Source: Gammaproteobacteria bacterium
Lineage (GTDB): Bacteria; Pseudomonadota; Gammaproteobacteria; Eutrophobiales; Eutrophobiaceae
Reading direction: 5' to 3'
Length of the DNA: 64,000 bases
Assembly: GCA_004297165.1 (NCBI GenBank)
Contig: SCUJ01000006.1
Location: 1,240,464-1,304,463, forward strand
Under the pieces are notes generated by a model. The model was not told where the DNA came from and ran no database searches. It saw only the letters and a program-made list of their open reading frames with translations. Shown here piece by piece: positions 1 through 11,044 of this stretch; the first letter of the stretch is position 1, and the number at the start of each line of letters is the position of its first letter. Both the position numbers and the translations under genes were made by a program.

Positions 1-227
1 TGGCCATGGGCTGGGCCGGGGATCCGAGTTTCCGTTCCCCCATGGGCGTCGCCGTGATCGGCGGGTTGATCGTGTCAACGGTCATGAGCCTGTTCATCGT
101 GCCGGTCATATTTACCTTCATGGATGACATTCAAGCGTGGTTCCGCAACAAATTCGGCGCACTGCCAACGCGGCATGATGCGCCGGTTCTGCACGCCGGC
201 AGAGCGTTGGCAAAAGAACCGGGCTGA
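1..227 (+). CDS. RND efflux pump inner-membrane subunit, C-terminal fragment
   Basis: The reading frame is open at the left edge and ends at a TGA at 225-227, so only about 75 C-terminal residues are present. The stretch around RSPMGVAVIGGLIVST followed by a hydrophobic helix and FMDDIQAW is the last transmembrane helix and cytoplasmic tail of the AcrB/HAE-type RND family. These proteins are proton-driven exporters acting with a periplasmic adaptor and an outer-membrane channel. The substrate cannot be told from this piece. The tail after the last helix (about 30 residues) is ordinary for the family. Confidence 0.85.
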   Translation, partial: AMGWAGDPSFRSPMGVAVIGGLIVSTVMSLFIVPVIFTFMDDIQAWFRNKFGALPTRHDAPVLHAGRALAKEPG

Positions 228-340
228 TCGCCGCCGTCCCGGTGTCGATCGATTCCGGTCATGCTATGCTGGCGCGGCTTGCGTAGCAGGGATTCCACGC
301 CCACAAATAATTACAACGTACCAAAATGGGGAGACACCAC

Positions 341-2074
<1,734 letters not shown>

Positions 2075-2077
2075 CGT

Positions 2078-4210
2078 ATGTTGTTGAACCGCGGCCTCGG
2101 CTCCCGGACTGTTACACTGCTGGCAATTTTGACCGGCGCCACCGGATGGGCCGGGCATGCCGCGGCCCAGGGAATCATCCCCTCCCCTGCCTTCACCGCC
2201 GAGCAACTCCACGCCTTGCCTACCGATGGCTGGGTCACCAACGGCGGCAATCTCTACAACCAGCGTTACTCCCCGCTCGCCGCCATCAACCGCGACAACA
2301 TCAAACAGGTCAAGGCCGTGTGGCGCACGCATCTGAATGGATCGGGGATGGGGCCGCAGAACTCCGGCCAGGGGCAGATGCTGTATTACGCCGGTACGCT
2401 ATACGCGGTCACCGGGGCCGACGATGTCTTCGCCGTGGAGGTCGGGACCGGAAAGATCCTCTGGAGTCATGAGGCGAAACTGAATCCCGACAACGTGCTG
2501 GTCTGCTGTGGCTGGGTGAGCCGGGGACTCGGCATGGGCGATGGCCGCATATATCTCGGCCGGCTGGACGGCAAACTGGAGGCGCTCGATCAGCGCACCG
2601 GCGCCGTGGTCTGGTCCATCCAGGCCGAGGACCCGCACCAGGGTTTCAGCATCACCGCAGCGCCGCTGTATTACGAAGGCAAGGTCATCATCGGCTTCGC
2701 GGGCGGGGACATGGGGATCCGCGGCCGTCTCAAGGCCTATGACGCGAAGACCGGGGCATTGCTCTGGACCTTCCACACGATCCCTGGCCCCGGCGAATTC
2801 GGTCATGACACCTGGCCGCAGGACAACGATGCCTGGAAATACGGCGGTGCCTCCATCTGGCAGACGCCGGCCATCGACACCGAACTCGGTCTCATCTATT
2901 TTTCCACCGGCAATCCGGCCCCGGATTTCAATGGCGCGACCCGCGCCGGCGACAACCTCTTTACCTCATCCATGATGGCGCTGGATGTGAATACCGGAAA
3001 CTACCGCTGGCATTTCCAGCAGGTGCACCACGACATCTGGGATTATGATGCCCCCAGCCCCGTGGTCCTGTTCGATGCCAGGTACAAGGGCAAGGTCCGC
3101 AAGGCCATCGCCGAGATCCCGAAGACCGGGTGGGTCTACATCCTGGATCGCGAGACCGGCAAACCCCTGCTCCCGATCGAGGAACGCCCCGTCCTCCAGG
3201 AACCCCGGCAGAAGACCTCAGCCACGCAGCCGTATGTGATCGGCGATGCCGTGGTCCCCCAGGAGATCGATATCGCCCCCGAAGGCGTCGACCTGGTGAA
3301 CGGGGGCAGGATCTTCACCCCGTTCTGGGATGTGCCGACCATCTATAAACCCCAGATGGCCGTCAACTGGCCGCCCACCTCCTACGATCCACAGACCAAC
3401 CGCCTGTTCATTTGCGCGATGGACCATGTCGGCAACTCCGCCTCCGATCAAAAAGAGGAATTCGAAATGCCCGGTTTCCAGGGCATGTGGCTCGGCGCCG
3501 GGGCCGCGGCCCAGCACGGGATCGCGAGACGGGGCGTCTTCGCGGCCATGGAAATGAACACCAATCGGCTGATCTGGCGCCGCCAATGGAGCGACAGTTG
3601 CGTCAGCGGCTCCATCAACACCGGCGGCGGACTGGTCTTCACCGGCCGGAATGACGGACGCCTGATCGCCCTGGACAAGAACGACGGCCGGCTGCTGTGG
3701 GAATTCCGCACCGATGCCGGGGTGAATGCGCCGGTCACCACCTTCGAATACGAGGGGGAACAATATATCGCCGCCTTCTCGGCCGGCACCATGTTCTTCT
3801 CCACGGGGGCCAAGGGCGACAGCGTCTGGCTGTTCTCACTGAATGGAACAATGGAACAACTGCCGCCACCGGCCCCAACCGGGGCGCTTCCCCCACCTCC
3901 GCGTTCAAAGACCGAGACCGCGGCAGAGGCTGTAGCACGCAAAAAACCTGAGGCGTCGCCTGCCAGTCTGACCGCGGACACGGCGCGGGGCAGCGAGATC
4001 TATTTCAGTACCTGCATGCCCTGTCACGGCGACGCCGGTCAGGGCGGACCGGGCGGCGGGATGCCGTTCACCGACGCGCTGACCGTCGACAGCATCGCCG
4101 CCATCCTCAGGACCGGACGCAACAACATGCCGGAGTTTGGCAGCGTGTACACCGTCGAGGATATCGACAGCATCGCGCATTTCGTCGTGGAAAAACTGAT
4201 CCGAAAATGA
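2078..4210 (+). CDS. Quinohaemoprotein: PQQ dehydrogenase with C-terminal cytochrome c (quinoprotein 2)
   Basis: A 710-residue precursor. A signal peptide (about residues 1-28, ending HAAAQ) is followed by a PQQ propeller (about 35-590), a Pro-rich linker (about 598-635) and a class I cytochrome c domain with CMPCH (C646, C649, H650). The vicinal disulfide pair of PQQ alcohol dehydrogenases is present (C143-C144 in VLVCCGW). The segment HHDIWDYDAPSP carries D322 and D324. The architecture is that of type II quinohaemoprotein alcohol dehydrogenases, which pass electrons from PQQ to their own haem and then to a periplasmic acceptor. It lies 3 nt after quinoprotein 1 and its TGA overlaps the dacB start (ATGA), implying one transcript. 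Specificity cannot be assigned. Confidence 0.88.
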   Translation: MLLNRGLGSRTVTLLAILTGATGWAGHAAAQGIIPSPAFTAEQLHALPTDGWVTNGGNLYNQRYSPLAAINRDNIKQVKAVWRTHLNGSGMGPQNSGQGQMLYYAGTLYAVTGADDVFAVEVGTGKILWSHEAKLNPDNVLVCCGWVSRGLGMGDGRIYLGRLDGKLEALDQRTGAVVWSIQAEDPHQGFSITAAPLYYEGKVIIGFAGGDMGIRGRLKAYDAKTGALLWTFHTIPGPGEFGHDTWPQDNDAWKYGGASIWQTPAIDTELGLIYFSTGNPAPDFNGATRAGDNLFTSSMMALDVNTGNYRWHFQQVHHDIWDYDAPSPVVLFDARYKGKVRKAIAEIPKTGWVYILDRETGKPLLPIEERPVLQEPRQKTSATQPYVIGDAVVPQEIDIAPEGVDLVNGGRIFTPFWDVPTIYKPQMAVNWPPTSYDPQTNRLFICAMDHVGNSASDQKEEFEMPGFQGMWLGAGAAAQHGIARRGVFAAMEMNTNRLIWRRQWSDSCVSGSINTGGGLVFTGRNDGRLIALDKNDGRLLWEFRTDAGVNAPVTTFEYEGEQYIAAFSAGTMFFSTGAKGDSVWLFSLNGTMEQLPPPAPTGALPPPPRSKTETAAEAVARKKPEASPASLTADTARGSEIYFSTCMPCHGDAGQGGPGGGMPFTDALTVDSIAAILRTGRNNMPEFGSVYTVEDIDSIAHFVVEKLIRK

Positions 4211-5682
4211 ACCAGGCAACACGCTGGCGCTCCTCGACGTTGGGGAGACTGCTCTTACTGAATCTGGCATTCCTGATCGTCCAGCCGGTCCTGGCCGAGG
4301 ACAGCCAGCAATCCGCGTCGCCGCGGATTGAAATCCCACCCGCGGTGAAAAAGGTGATCGTCGGGCACCGCCTGCCCCCGGACAGCTACAGCATCATGGT
4401 CCAGGAGGTGGACGCCCCAACCGCACTGCTCGCTGTCAATCCAATCCTGCCGCTCAATCCGGCCTCCACCATGAAGGTCCTCACCACACTGGCGGCGCTC
4501 GAGGTCCTCGGCCCGGCCTATACCTGGAAGACCTCGGTTTATGCCCTGGGCAAGACGGAGAACGGCGTCTTGCAGGGCGATCTGCTGATCGAGGGCGGCG
4601 GCGACCCCGCGCTGGACGAGAACAGCCTTCGGGGCCTGCTGAAGACCCTGCGGCGGATCGGCATCAAGGGAATTGCCGGTGACCTGATCCTCGACGCGGA
4701 TTACTTCGATATTGCGGTGAGCAACGGACCCAGCATTGATAATAAGGACGACCGCGCCTACAACGTGCGGCCCCATGCCCTCCTGAGCAACTTTCAGAGC
4801 GTGAATTTTTACCTCTATCCGTTGCGCGGGACCGGCAAGGTGAGTATCCGGACCGATCCCGAGCTGCCGAACCTGAACATCGTCAATCAGATCCGGATCC
4901 AGCAAGGCCAGTGCGGCGGTTATCAGCGGGGCATCAGTTTCAAGCCGGACCCGAAAAATCCCAATGGCGTGATCTTCTCTGGCAACTATCCCTCCTCTTG
5001 CGGCGAGTATCTACTGGTCAGGGCCGTGCTGGATGCGCCCAATTACACCTATGGGCTCTTCCAGATGCTCTGGCGCGAACAAGGCGGCGAGTTTAACGGC
5101 GCCATGCGGCTGGGAGCGGCCCCGGCTGGCCGGCGGCCGAATCTGATCTGGCCGTCCCGTCCGCTCTCGGATCTCCTAAAGCAGATCAACAAGTACAGTA
5201 ATAATGTAATGACCCGGCATCTCCTGCTGACGCTCGGCGCCGAGGCCCATGACGCCCCCGCGACCCCCGCAAAGGGGACCCAGGCCATTCAGGATTTTCT
5301 GCACGAACGCCAGATCGACATGACCGGGCTCGTGATCGAAAATGGCGCCGGCCTGTCCCGCAATGAGCGCATCACCACCCGGCTCATGAACGAGGTCCTG
5401 CGCCGCGGTTACCGCAGCAATTTCATGCCGGAATTCATCTCCACCCTGCCGCTGACCGGGATCGACGGCACCATGCGCAACCGCCTGCGCGCCGAGACCA
5501 CCCGCGGCCGCATGCACATCAAGACGGGGACCATAGATAATGTCTCCGCCATCGCCGGCTACGTCCAGGCCAGCTCGGGGAGATACTACACAGTCACCGC
5601 CATCCTCAATCACGAACTGGCCAACCGCGGACCTGGGGTGGAATTGATGGATGCCCTGCTGCGGTGGGTGTATCAGCAGTAA
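4207..5682 (+). CDS. dacB: D-alanyl-D-alanine carboxypeptidase/endopeptidase (PBP4 family)
   Basis: A 491-residue periplasmic peptidase S13 enzyme that trims or cleaves peptidoglycan cross-links. The three active-site motifs are visible: SxxK as STMK (S87, K90), SxN as SNN (S331) and KTG at K439 in HIKTGTIDNVSA. A signal peptide (hydrophobic core LLLLNLAFLIVQPVLAE) precedes a mature N-terminus. The large insert between the first two motifs (about residues 110-300) is typical of the PBP4/DacB family. Its ATG overlaps the TGA of the preceding quinohaemoprotein, so it may be translationally coupled, an unexpected partner for a housekeeping cell-wall enzyme. Confidence 0.92.
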   Translation: MNQATRWRSSTLGRLLLLNLAFLIVQPVLAEDSQQSASPRIEIPPAVKKVIVGHRLPPDSYSIMVQEVDAPTALLAVNPILPLNPASTMKVLTTLAALEVLGPAYTWKTSVYALGKTENGVLQGDLLIEGGGDPALDENSLRGLLKTLRRIGIKGIAGDLILDADYFDIAVSNGPSIDNKDDRAYNVRPHALLSNFQSVNFYLYPLRGTGKVSIRTDPELPNLNIVNQIRIQQGQCGGYQRGISFKPDPKNPNGVIFSGNYPSSCGEYLLVRAVLDAPNYTYGLFQMLWREQGGEFNGAMRLGAAPAGRRPNLIWPSRPLSDLLKQINKYSNNVMTRHLLLTLGAEAHDAPATPAKGTQAIQDFLHERQIDMTGLVIENGAGLSRNERITTRLMNEVLRRGYRSNFMPEFISTLPLTGIDGTMRNRLRAETTRGRMHIKTGTIDNVSAIAGYVQASSGRYYTVTAILNHELANRGPGVELMDALLRWVYQQ

Positions 5683-5719
5683 GGTCGGGTTGTGTTCAGT
5701 CGATGTTTCTTCAGGACAT

Positions 5720-6769
5720 TTACTGTGGCAGTTTCTTGCCGATGGCCACACCCCAGGGCGATTTGCCAACCGGGATCCGCTCACTGACGGTAAAGGTCTC
5801 CGTGTCGATGACGGTCACGTCGTTGGAAGGACCGTTCGCGGTGTAGAGGCGTTTGCCATCCGGCGACAGGGCTATGCCCCAGGGCCGCGGGCCGACCTCA
5901 GCGCTGGCAAGGACCGCCCCGCTCTGGTAATCGATCTTCGAGACCGTCTTCGCGCGGCCGTTGGCGACATACAGGATCTGCCCGTCCGGCGCGAGGGCAA
6001 GCCCCATGGGCAACACCCCCTCCTGGAGCTTGATCGTCCGCACCACGGCACGAGTCGCCATATCGATGATATCGACCTGGTGGCTGGCCTCGGCGGAAAC
6101 GATCGCCTGGCGGCCATCCGGGGTAAAGATGATGTCACGGGGACGCAGGCCGACCTTGACGCTCCCGAGCAATTCCCCACTCCTGGCATCGACAATGCTG
6201 ACATCGTGATCCGATTCCCCGGTGACCAGAAACACATTCCCGTCCGGCGCGGCCTTGACCCCCTCCGGCTCGCGGCCCACGCGCAACTCCTTCACCACCT
6301 GCCCCGAGGCGATATCCACGATGGTCGCCGTCCCCTGGTCTTCGTTGGCAATGAACAGCCGGGACTGGTCCGGGCTGATGTCGAATTGCTCGGGATCGGA
6401 GCCGCCCGGCAACACCCGCTCCACCTTGCGCGTTGTAGCATCGATCACGGCGATCCCGTCCGCGGTCTTGTCCGCGATCAATTTTTCGCACTCGCTATCC
6501 GGCATGGAGGGCGGGCATTTCGGCGAACCACTCAAGGCCACATAAATCTTCGCGCCGTCGGGGCTCACCCGCACGCCGCGCGGGCGCTTGCCGACCGCGA
6601 TCGTCCCGATCGACTCATTGTTATCGGGATTGATGATCGACAGCTCATTCGAATCCTCGTTGCTGGCGTAGACCAAGTAGTCGTCCGCCTGAACCTGCGT
6701 CGCCATGAGAGAGAGGATTAAAACCTTTGTCACCGAACGAATGCCTGGAAACCAATGTCGCTTCAACAT
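5720..6769 (-). CDS. YVTN-type beta-propeller protein, exported
   Basis: A 349-residue exported seven-bladed propeller made of about 42-residue repeats, each with a core like VSPDGAKIYVA or LSPDGKRLYTAN followed by VIDTET. The start ATG at 6769 is preferred over in-frame codons up to 6862 because GAGGTG lies just upstream and a Sec signal ending TQVQA follows. It resembles the beta-propeller proteins found beside PQQ-dependent catabolic genes, which have no proven activity and may act as a scaffold or accessory for quinoproteins. An insert with two Cys (SPKCPPSMPDSEC) sits in an early blade. It lies downstream of the minus-strand UGSC operon but behind a strong terminator. Confidence 0.82.
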   Translation of the reverse strand: MLKRHWFPGIRSVTKVLILSLMATQVQADDYLVYASNEDSNELSIINPDNNESIGTIAVGKRPRGVRVSPDGAKIYVALSGSPKCPPSMPDSECEKLIADKTADGIAVIDATTRKVERVLPGGSDPEQFDISPDQSRLFIANEDQGTATIVDIASGQVVKELRVGREPEGVKAAPDGNVFLVTGESDHDVSIVDARSGELLGSVKVGLRPRDIIFTPDGRQAIVSAEASHQVDIIDMATRAVVRTIKLQEGVLPMGLALAPDGQILYVANGRAKTVSKIDYQSGAVLASAEVGPRPWGIALSPDGKRLYTANGPSNDVTVIDTETFTVSERIPVGKSPWGVAIGKKLPQ

Positions 6770-6851
6770 AAAAACACCTCTGATAACCTTGAATAATAAT
6801 AACGCTCGTGCTTGCCGGCAGAAGACCGGATGTCCATTTATGGTATTAAAA

Positions 6852-6882
6852 AACCCGCTCACCTTCAGGGGATGAGCGGGTT
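6852..6882 (-). terminator. Rho-independent terminator of the UGSC 1 operon
   Basis: A perfect 10-bp stem, AACCCGCTCA (6852-6861) with TGAGCGGGTT (6873-6882), is followed on the minus strand by a run of T residues. It lies 27 nt past the stop of the minus-strand selenoprotein gene and separates it from the propeller gene at 5720-6769. Confidence 0.8.
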
Positions 6883-6909
6883 GTGGTTTTACTGGTCTCT
6901 CAATAAAGC

Positions 6910-8790
6910 TTATTTATCCGGAACCAGTCGCGTGGTCAGTTTCGTTCCCGCGCCCCCCTGGCTGGCCTTGGTCAGGGTCGCGCTGTGCACGAGCTTGGAG
7001 ATGTGCGCCACCGGCTTGTACACGCCATCGAGGAAGTAGGTCATCGTCAGGGTGTAGCCGGGGATGCCGCCCGCGACCATGAATTGCACGTCATCGGGAC
7101 GCGAGAGCATCGGGACCTTGCCGCCCGGTTTGAGCCCTGCCTTGAAGCGCTCCGCGAACTCCGCCGGGATATAACCGCTATCGATGGCGCGTTGCACGGC
7201 CTCGACTTCATTGGGCTTCAACTCCTCGAAGGGCACGCTGGAGGCCTCGAAGATATGCTCCTTGAGCTTTTCGCGCGTATAGCCCAGGCGGCTGTTCAGC
7301 TCTTGCGCAATCTCGGGATTGAAGATCACGAAGAACTTGCGGTAGTTGCTGCGCACGGCCTTCTCGTTGCCGGTCGCCCCGCCTGCGGCGATTCCGGTGC
7401 GGACGCTGCTGATGTCGCGAACTATGCTCTGCAGGACCGCCTCCGGCGGGACCAGCGCGACCGCGCCGCCGCCGTAGACATTGGTCCCGGTGCGGCCATA
7501 GCCACCCGTCACCGTGAGTGTGACGGTGCTGTCCTCGGGCGCGAAGCCGGCCGCTTCATGATAGGAGGTCCACGGGCTCTGGGCCTGATTTTCGGCGAAG
7601 GTCAGGAAGGCATGCGCCCCCGGACGGCCGACCAGCGCCATGTCGTTTTGCGCCGGCCAGGTATGGCCCATGTTGATCATCGCCAGCCGCACCGCGCGGC
7701 CGATGGTCCCGTTCGCGCGCGAGCCGTAACTGAAGAGGCCGAGCCCGGAGTTCATGCCGATCTCATCCGCGATCGGTCCACTGACGCCGATGACGAGATT
7801 GAAGGACCCGGTCGAGGTCGAGAAATGCAGCTCGTCGAAGTTCGGATCGGCAAGCCCTTCGACCGCCGCGATAATCACGGGCAGGTATTCCGGTTTCGCC
7901 CCGGCCATGACCGCGTTGATCGCGATCTTCTCGATGGTCACGGTCCCGTTGCGAGGCGAGAGTTGGCCGATGACCTCATCCGGCGCCCGGCTGGTGCCCG
8001 AGAGCATCCACTTCACCCGTTCCGGGGTCGGCGGGACGAGCGGCAGGCCGTCCGACCACTGGTTGTCGAGAAACTGCTGATTGAAATCCTCGAGCGCCGC
8101 CTCCGGCGTGTCGCCGGTGAAGGCAATCGTGCCGGTCACGGAAGACCGCTTCTTCGGATTGGATTCCTCTTCGGTGATCGGCTGGGTCAGGGACGCCAGC
8201 ATCTCGTCGATCATCTTCTCCGCCACCGGTCGCGCGCGTTCCTTGCTGATGCGCTCGCGATAATAGAGATCGGCGGGCACGCCGATGATGCGCATCGTCG
8301 GGACGCCGTTATCCTCGGCGGAGAGATGGGCGTTCTGGAAGAACTGCGATGTGGCTAGGTAAACCGCGGGAACCCCTGCTTTTTCCATATTGGCTGCGCC
8401 GGCGCCGCCGGCCCAAGTACAGGACCCTCAATCCCCCACACCATAGAAAATGGTATCGACCTCCTTGGCGATCTCTTGCGCGCGTTTCTCGCCGAGGTCA
8501 AACGGTCCTTCGTAACGCACGGTCTTGGTATTCGGGAATCGCTCGTTGAGCACTTCCTCCACGCCGTCCCAGAAGTTGTCGCCGCCGGCCTTGCCAATCC
8601 AGTAGATCCCCACCGTCTTGCCGGCGAGATCGGTCACTCGCGGGGATGGCGCATGGAACGGCGGCGGCGGGATCTCGCCGCGCGGATTCATCACCTCCAG
8701 CGTCGCCGATTGGGCGAGCGCGGGCGTGCAGACGGCGAGGACAGGCGCCACCGCGAGTCCTAGTAACAGGGATTTGATGTGTTTGTGCAT
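6910..8790 (-). CDS. UGSC-family selenoprotein (UGSC 1), in-frame TGA at 8430-8428
   Basis: Read through a single TGA (codon 121) as selenocysteine, this is a 626-residue exported protein. The start ATG at 8790 has AGAGGAG upstream and a Sec signal ending PALAQS. Sequence around the TGA reads YGVGD-U-GSCTWAGGAG, the exact motif that names the UGSC family, with a UxxC redox-like arrangement. The frame then runs without a stop to 6910. The C-terminal domain (about residues 190-626) shares motifs with the two other copies here: DGLPLV, GTSRAPDEVIG, NAVMAGAKPEY-PVI. Function of the family is not established; a thiol/selenol redox role is plausible from UxxC. It is the last gene of a probable operon with the haem c/propeller protein (8838-10961) and the MDR dehydrogenase (11045-12157). 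A standard gene caller would split it in two at the TGA. Confidence 0.85.
8390..8416 (-). promoter_or_regulatory. Candidate SECIS stem-loop of UGSC 1
   Basis: On the minus strand, 15 nt after the TGA, GCCGGC-GGC-GCCGGC (8412-8398) can form a 6-bp stem with a 3-nt loop. An outer TTGG/CCAA pairing (8416-8413 with 8393-8390) lies around it, with a GCAG bulge. The position within about 50 nt downstream of the Sec codon fits a bacterial SECIS, but the sequence is GC-rich coding DNA and the loop is short, so this needs RNA folding to confirm. Confidence 0.4.
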
Positions 8791-8837
8791 ACTTTGCTCC
8801 TCTATGTTATTGGTCATTTGTCACTGGTCATTTGTCA

Positions 8838-10961
8838 TCAATGCGCCAGCGGATCCGGGCGGATCTGGAAGTGCACCATCTTGCCGCGGGTCCCCTTGCC
8901 GCCCTCCACATGCCAGAGCAGGTGGGTGCCGTAATTCGCCCACAGGCCACGGCCTTTCCAGCCAGCCTCCGGGTCATCGATGCGGCCGTCCATGCCGCGC
9001 TGGAAGAAGCCCAGCGGATAGGGCACGCGCATACGGGTCCATTTCTCCGAGCCGGGATCGAAGGCGATCAGGGAGTCGGAATTCGAGCCGGTAAGGAACG
9101 GCGTGTCCGTGCCGAGCCCCGAGGCGTTGTGTTGATCCACCCAGCCGAAGTAATGAAAGTCCGCCGGGACATCGGTGCCCTTGAGGCGCGGGCCGTCGGT
9201 GCGGTGGAAGGTCCAGCCCGCGTCGCATTGCGTGCCGTTGCGGACCTCGGGGCCGTTGAAGACCTGGCACTTGTTCCGATCGAGGCTCGCGAGGTGACTG
9301 CTGCCCGCGAGCGCCACCCAGACGAGCCCCTTGCTGTCGATGTCCATGCCGCGCGGATCGAAACCCGGCTCGGGCACGCGATAGACCTCGGTCATGCAGG
9401 TCTCCGGGGGATTCGCCCCCGGATCCATCCGCACGATGTAGCCGGGATAGGTCTCGGACGCGCCCCACACGGAATCATCCGCCGGGCTTGGGATTACCGA
9501 ATAGAGATTGTAGCGGACCTCGGTGTCCAGCGCCGGATCGAACTCCCCCTGCGGCTTGTTCCAGGGCTTGGTGATCCGGCCATCGCCATTGGTATCGACG
9601 ATCTGGGGACACCAGCCCTGCGCTGCTTGTTCATCGCGGTTCAGGTCGAATTGCCGCGTCTTGATCCAGCCGATGATCGGGCCCATCAGCTCGTTGAAAT
9701 AGACCGTCTGATCGGGGTCGGTGTCGAACTGGAGATGGTGGGTGGCGAAACAGGTATCGATCAGGGTGAATTCTTTCGTGGCCGGATCATAGAAAGAGGC
9801 CTGCCGGTTGCTGAAGGTCAAGGGGTAATAGCGGGCGAAGGGATGATCGGAGCCCTCCTTGCACCAGGCGGGCTCGGCCTCGCGGATCTTCGAGGTCATC
9901 CAGACCCGGCCCTTGCGGTCCATCATCGGATTGTGCGGATCGGCGGGGTGCTCCGCACCCCACAGCAGATCGTTGCCGTAAAAATTGGACGGGGCGATCG
10001 GCGGCGGAAAGCGGGAACTCACCTGGCGCGGGTCCTCGCGCGTGGGGATCAGAAGTTCATGAGTGCTGTTGCCCTGCGGATCGAGGACCGTGAGCTTGCC
10101 GTGCCCGGACGAGACGGCATACACCGGTCCCCCGGCATTCACGGTGGGGTCGTTCTTGTCGGTGGTGATCTCATCGTGCATGTAGGAGGTCTCGACGCCC
10201 CAATCCCAGAGGGTCGCCACCAGATTGCGTTCAACCCCGCTCGGGCGCGCGGGCGCTGGCGGCACTTCGCCTTTTGCAATCCGCGTGGTCCAATCGGCGA
10301 AGACCCGGCTCGCGTTTTCGATCCCAAAGGCATTGAAGGCCCCCGCCATGTGACTGCCGCGTACGCCGAGTTTTGTCCGGTAGGCCCAGGCCTCTTCAGG
10401 CGTGGCGAAGTTCAGGTGCGCCATATGATCTAGGGTACGGGTGATTTGATTGCCGAGTTGGTGGCAGAGGTGACAATTGCTCTTGAGATTGTTCAGCCAC
10501 TCGACCTGGGTTTTAAGCGTAGGCGCGATCCCGTTGCCCTCGGGCCCGGTGCCGGGGAACGCGTTCGCGGGCGGCGGCTCCAGCAGCGAGAGCCAGTAAT
10601 CGGGGGGATAGACCTGTGCCGCCTCTTGCGGCGTCTTCGCGGTGACCGCGGCGAGATCGAGTTCATGATCGCCCGGCCTCGCCTCGATCTTTTCCGAGTC
10701 CTTCAGGCCAAAACCCCGGATCCAGATGCGGTAGGTGGCTTCGGGCATCTGTGGCAGGACGAATCGTCCCTTGTCATCGGTCACAACGATCTTGATAAAT
10801 GGCGTCAGTAGTTCCGCTGTCTCCGCGATGACCCAGACCCCGGGCTCCGCGCCCTTATCGCTCGCGACCTTGCCCGCGATATAACCCTCGGGCGCTGGAT
10901 CGGCCGCAACCGGCACGACCATCCCGTTGAACAAAAGGCTTAACCAGAGAATAAAGCGCAT
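8838..10961 (-). CDS. Exported haem c / carboxypeptidase-regulatory / Vgb-like propeller protein 1
   Basis: A 707-residue protein. ATG 10961 has GAGGAG 6 nt upstream and gives a short Sec signal ending VPVAAD. Residues about 26-105 form a carboxypeptidase-regulatory-like beta sandwich (GYIAGKVASDKG to IWIRGFG). A single CxxCH haem site follows (C163, C166, H167 in NCHLCH). The rest is a streptogramin-lyase (Vgb)-like propeller with blades such as DRKGRVWMTS and DSKGLVWVALAG, and many additional Cys. It is probably a periplasmic electron-transfer or oxidoreductase subunit. It is paralogous in architecture to the gene at 52394-54160. It lies between the MDR dehydrogenase and UGSC 1 on the same strand with short gaps (about 80 and 47 nt), suggesting an operon. 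Confidence 0.8.
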   Translation of the reverse strand: MRFILWLSLLFNGMVVPVAADPAPEGYIAGKVASDKGAEPGVWVIAETAELLTPFIKIVVTDDKGRFVLPQMPEATYRIWIRGFGLKDSEKIEARPGDHELDLAAVTAKTPQEAAQVYPPDYWLSLLEPPPANAFPGTGPEGNGIAPTLKTQVEWLNNLKSNCHLCHQLGNQITRTLDHMAHLNFATPEEAWAYRTKLGVRGSHMAGAFNAFGIENASRVFADWTTRIAKGEVPPAPARPSGVERNLVATLWDWGVETSYMHDEITTDKNDPTVNAGGPVYAVSSGHGKLTVLDPQGNSTHELLIPTREDPRQVSSRFPPPIAPSNFYGNDLLWGAEHPADPHNPMMDRKGRVWMTSKIREAEPAWCKEGSDHPFARYYPLTFSNRQASFYDPATKEFTLIDTCFATHHLQFDTDPDQTVYFNELMGPIIGWIKTRQFDLNRDEQAAQGWCPQIVDTNGDGRITKPWNKPQGEFDPALDTEVRYNLYSVIPSPADDSVWGASETYPGYIVRMDPGANPPETCMTEVYRVPEPGFDPRGMDIDSKGLVWVALAGSSHLASLDRNKCQVFNGPEVRNGTQCDAGWTFHRTDGPRLKGTDVPADFHYFGWVDQHNASGLGTDTPFLTGSNSDSLIAFDPGSEKWTRMRVPYPLGFFQRGMDGRIDDPEAGWKGRGLWANYGTHLLWHVEGGKGTRGKMVHFQIRPDPLAH

Positions 10962-11044
10962 CAAGATCTCCTCAAGATCGGTTGTTAAGTTTTAGGATTC
11001 AGGGATCTCGCCAAGACGCAAAGCGCGCCAAGGGATGTTATTAA

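Noticed and set aside
326-340. ATG 326 as start of quinoprotein 1.
   Set aside because: The ATG overlaps the GGGGAG ribosome site used by GTG 341, and the latter gives a cleaner signal peptide.
5651-6721. Long plus-strand frame opposite the YVTN propeller gene.
   Set aside because: It is antisense to a clear beta-propeller gene and its protein is His/Asp/Arg-rich with no domain, a normal by-product of high-GC coding DNA.
6985-8358. 457-codon plus-strand frame opposite UGSC 1.
   Set aside because: Composition is that of an antisense shadow; the minus-strand frame shares motifs with two paralogues.
8428-8430. Reading the TGA as a true stop, giving two separate genes (8428-8790 and 6910-8388).
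   Set aside because: The downstream ATG has no ribosome site, the frame is continuous, and two paralogues have TGA at the homologous position within a U-x-x-C motif. Selenocysteine explains all three with one assumption.
8832-10433. 533-codon plus-strand frame opposite the haem c/propeller gene.
   Set aside because: Antisense to a gene with a signal peptide, a haem motif and a paralogue; the plus frame shows no recognisable domain.
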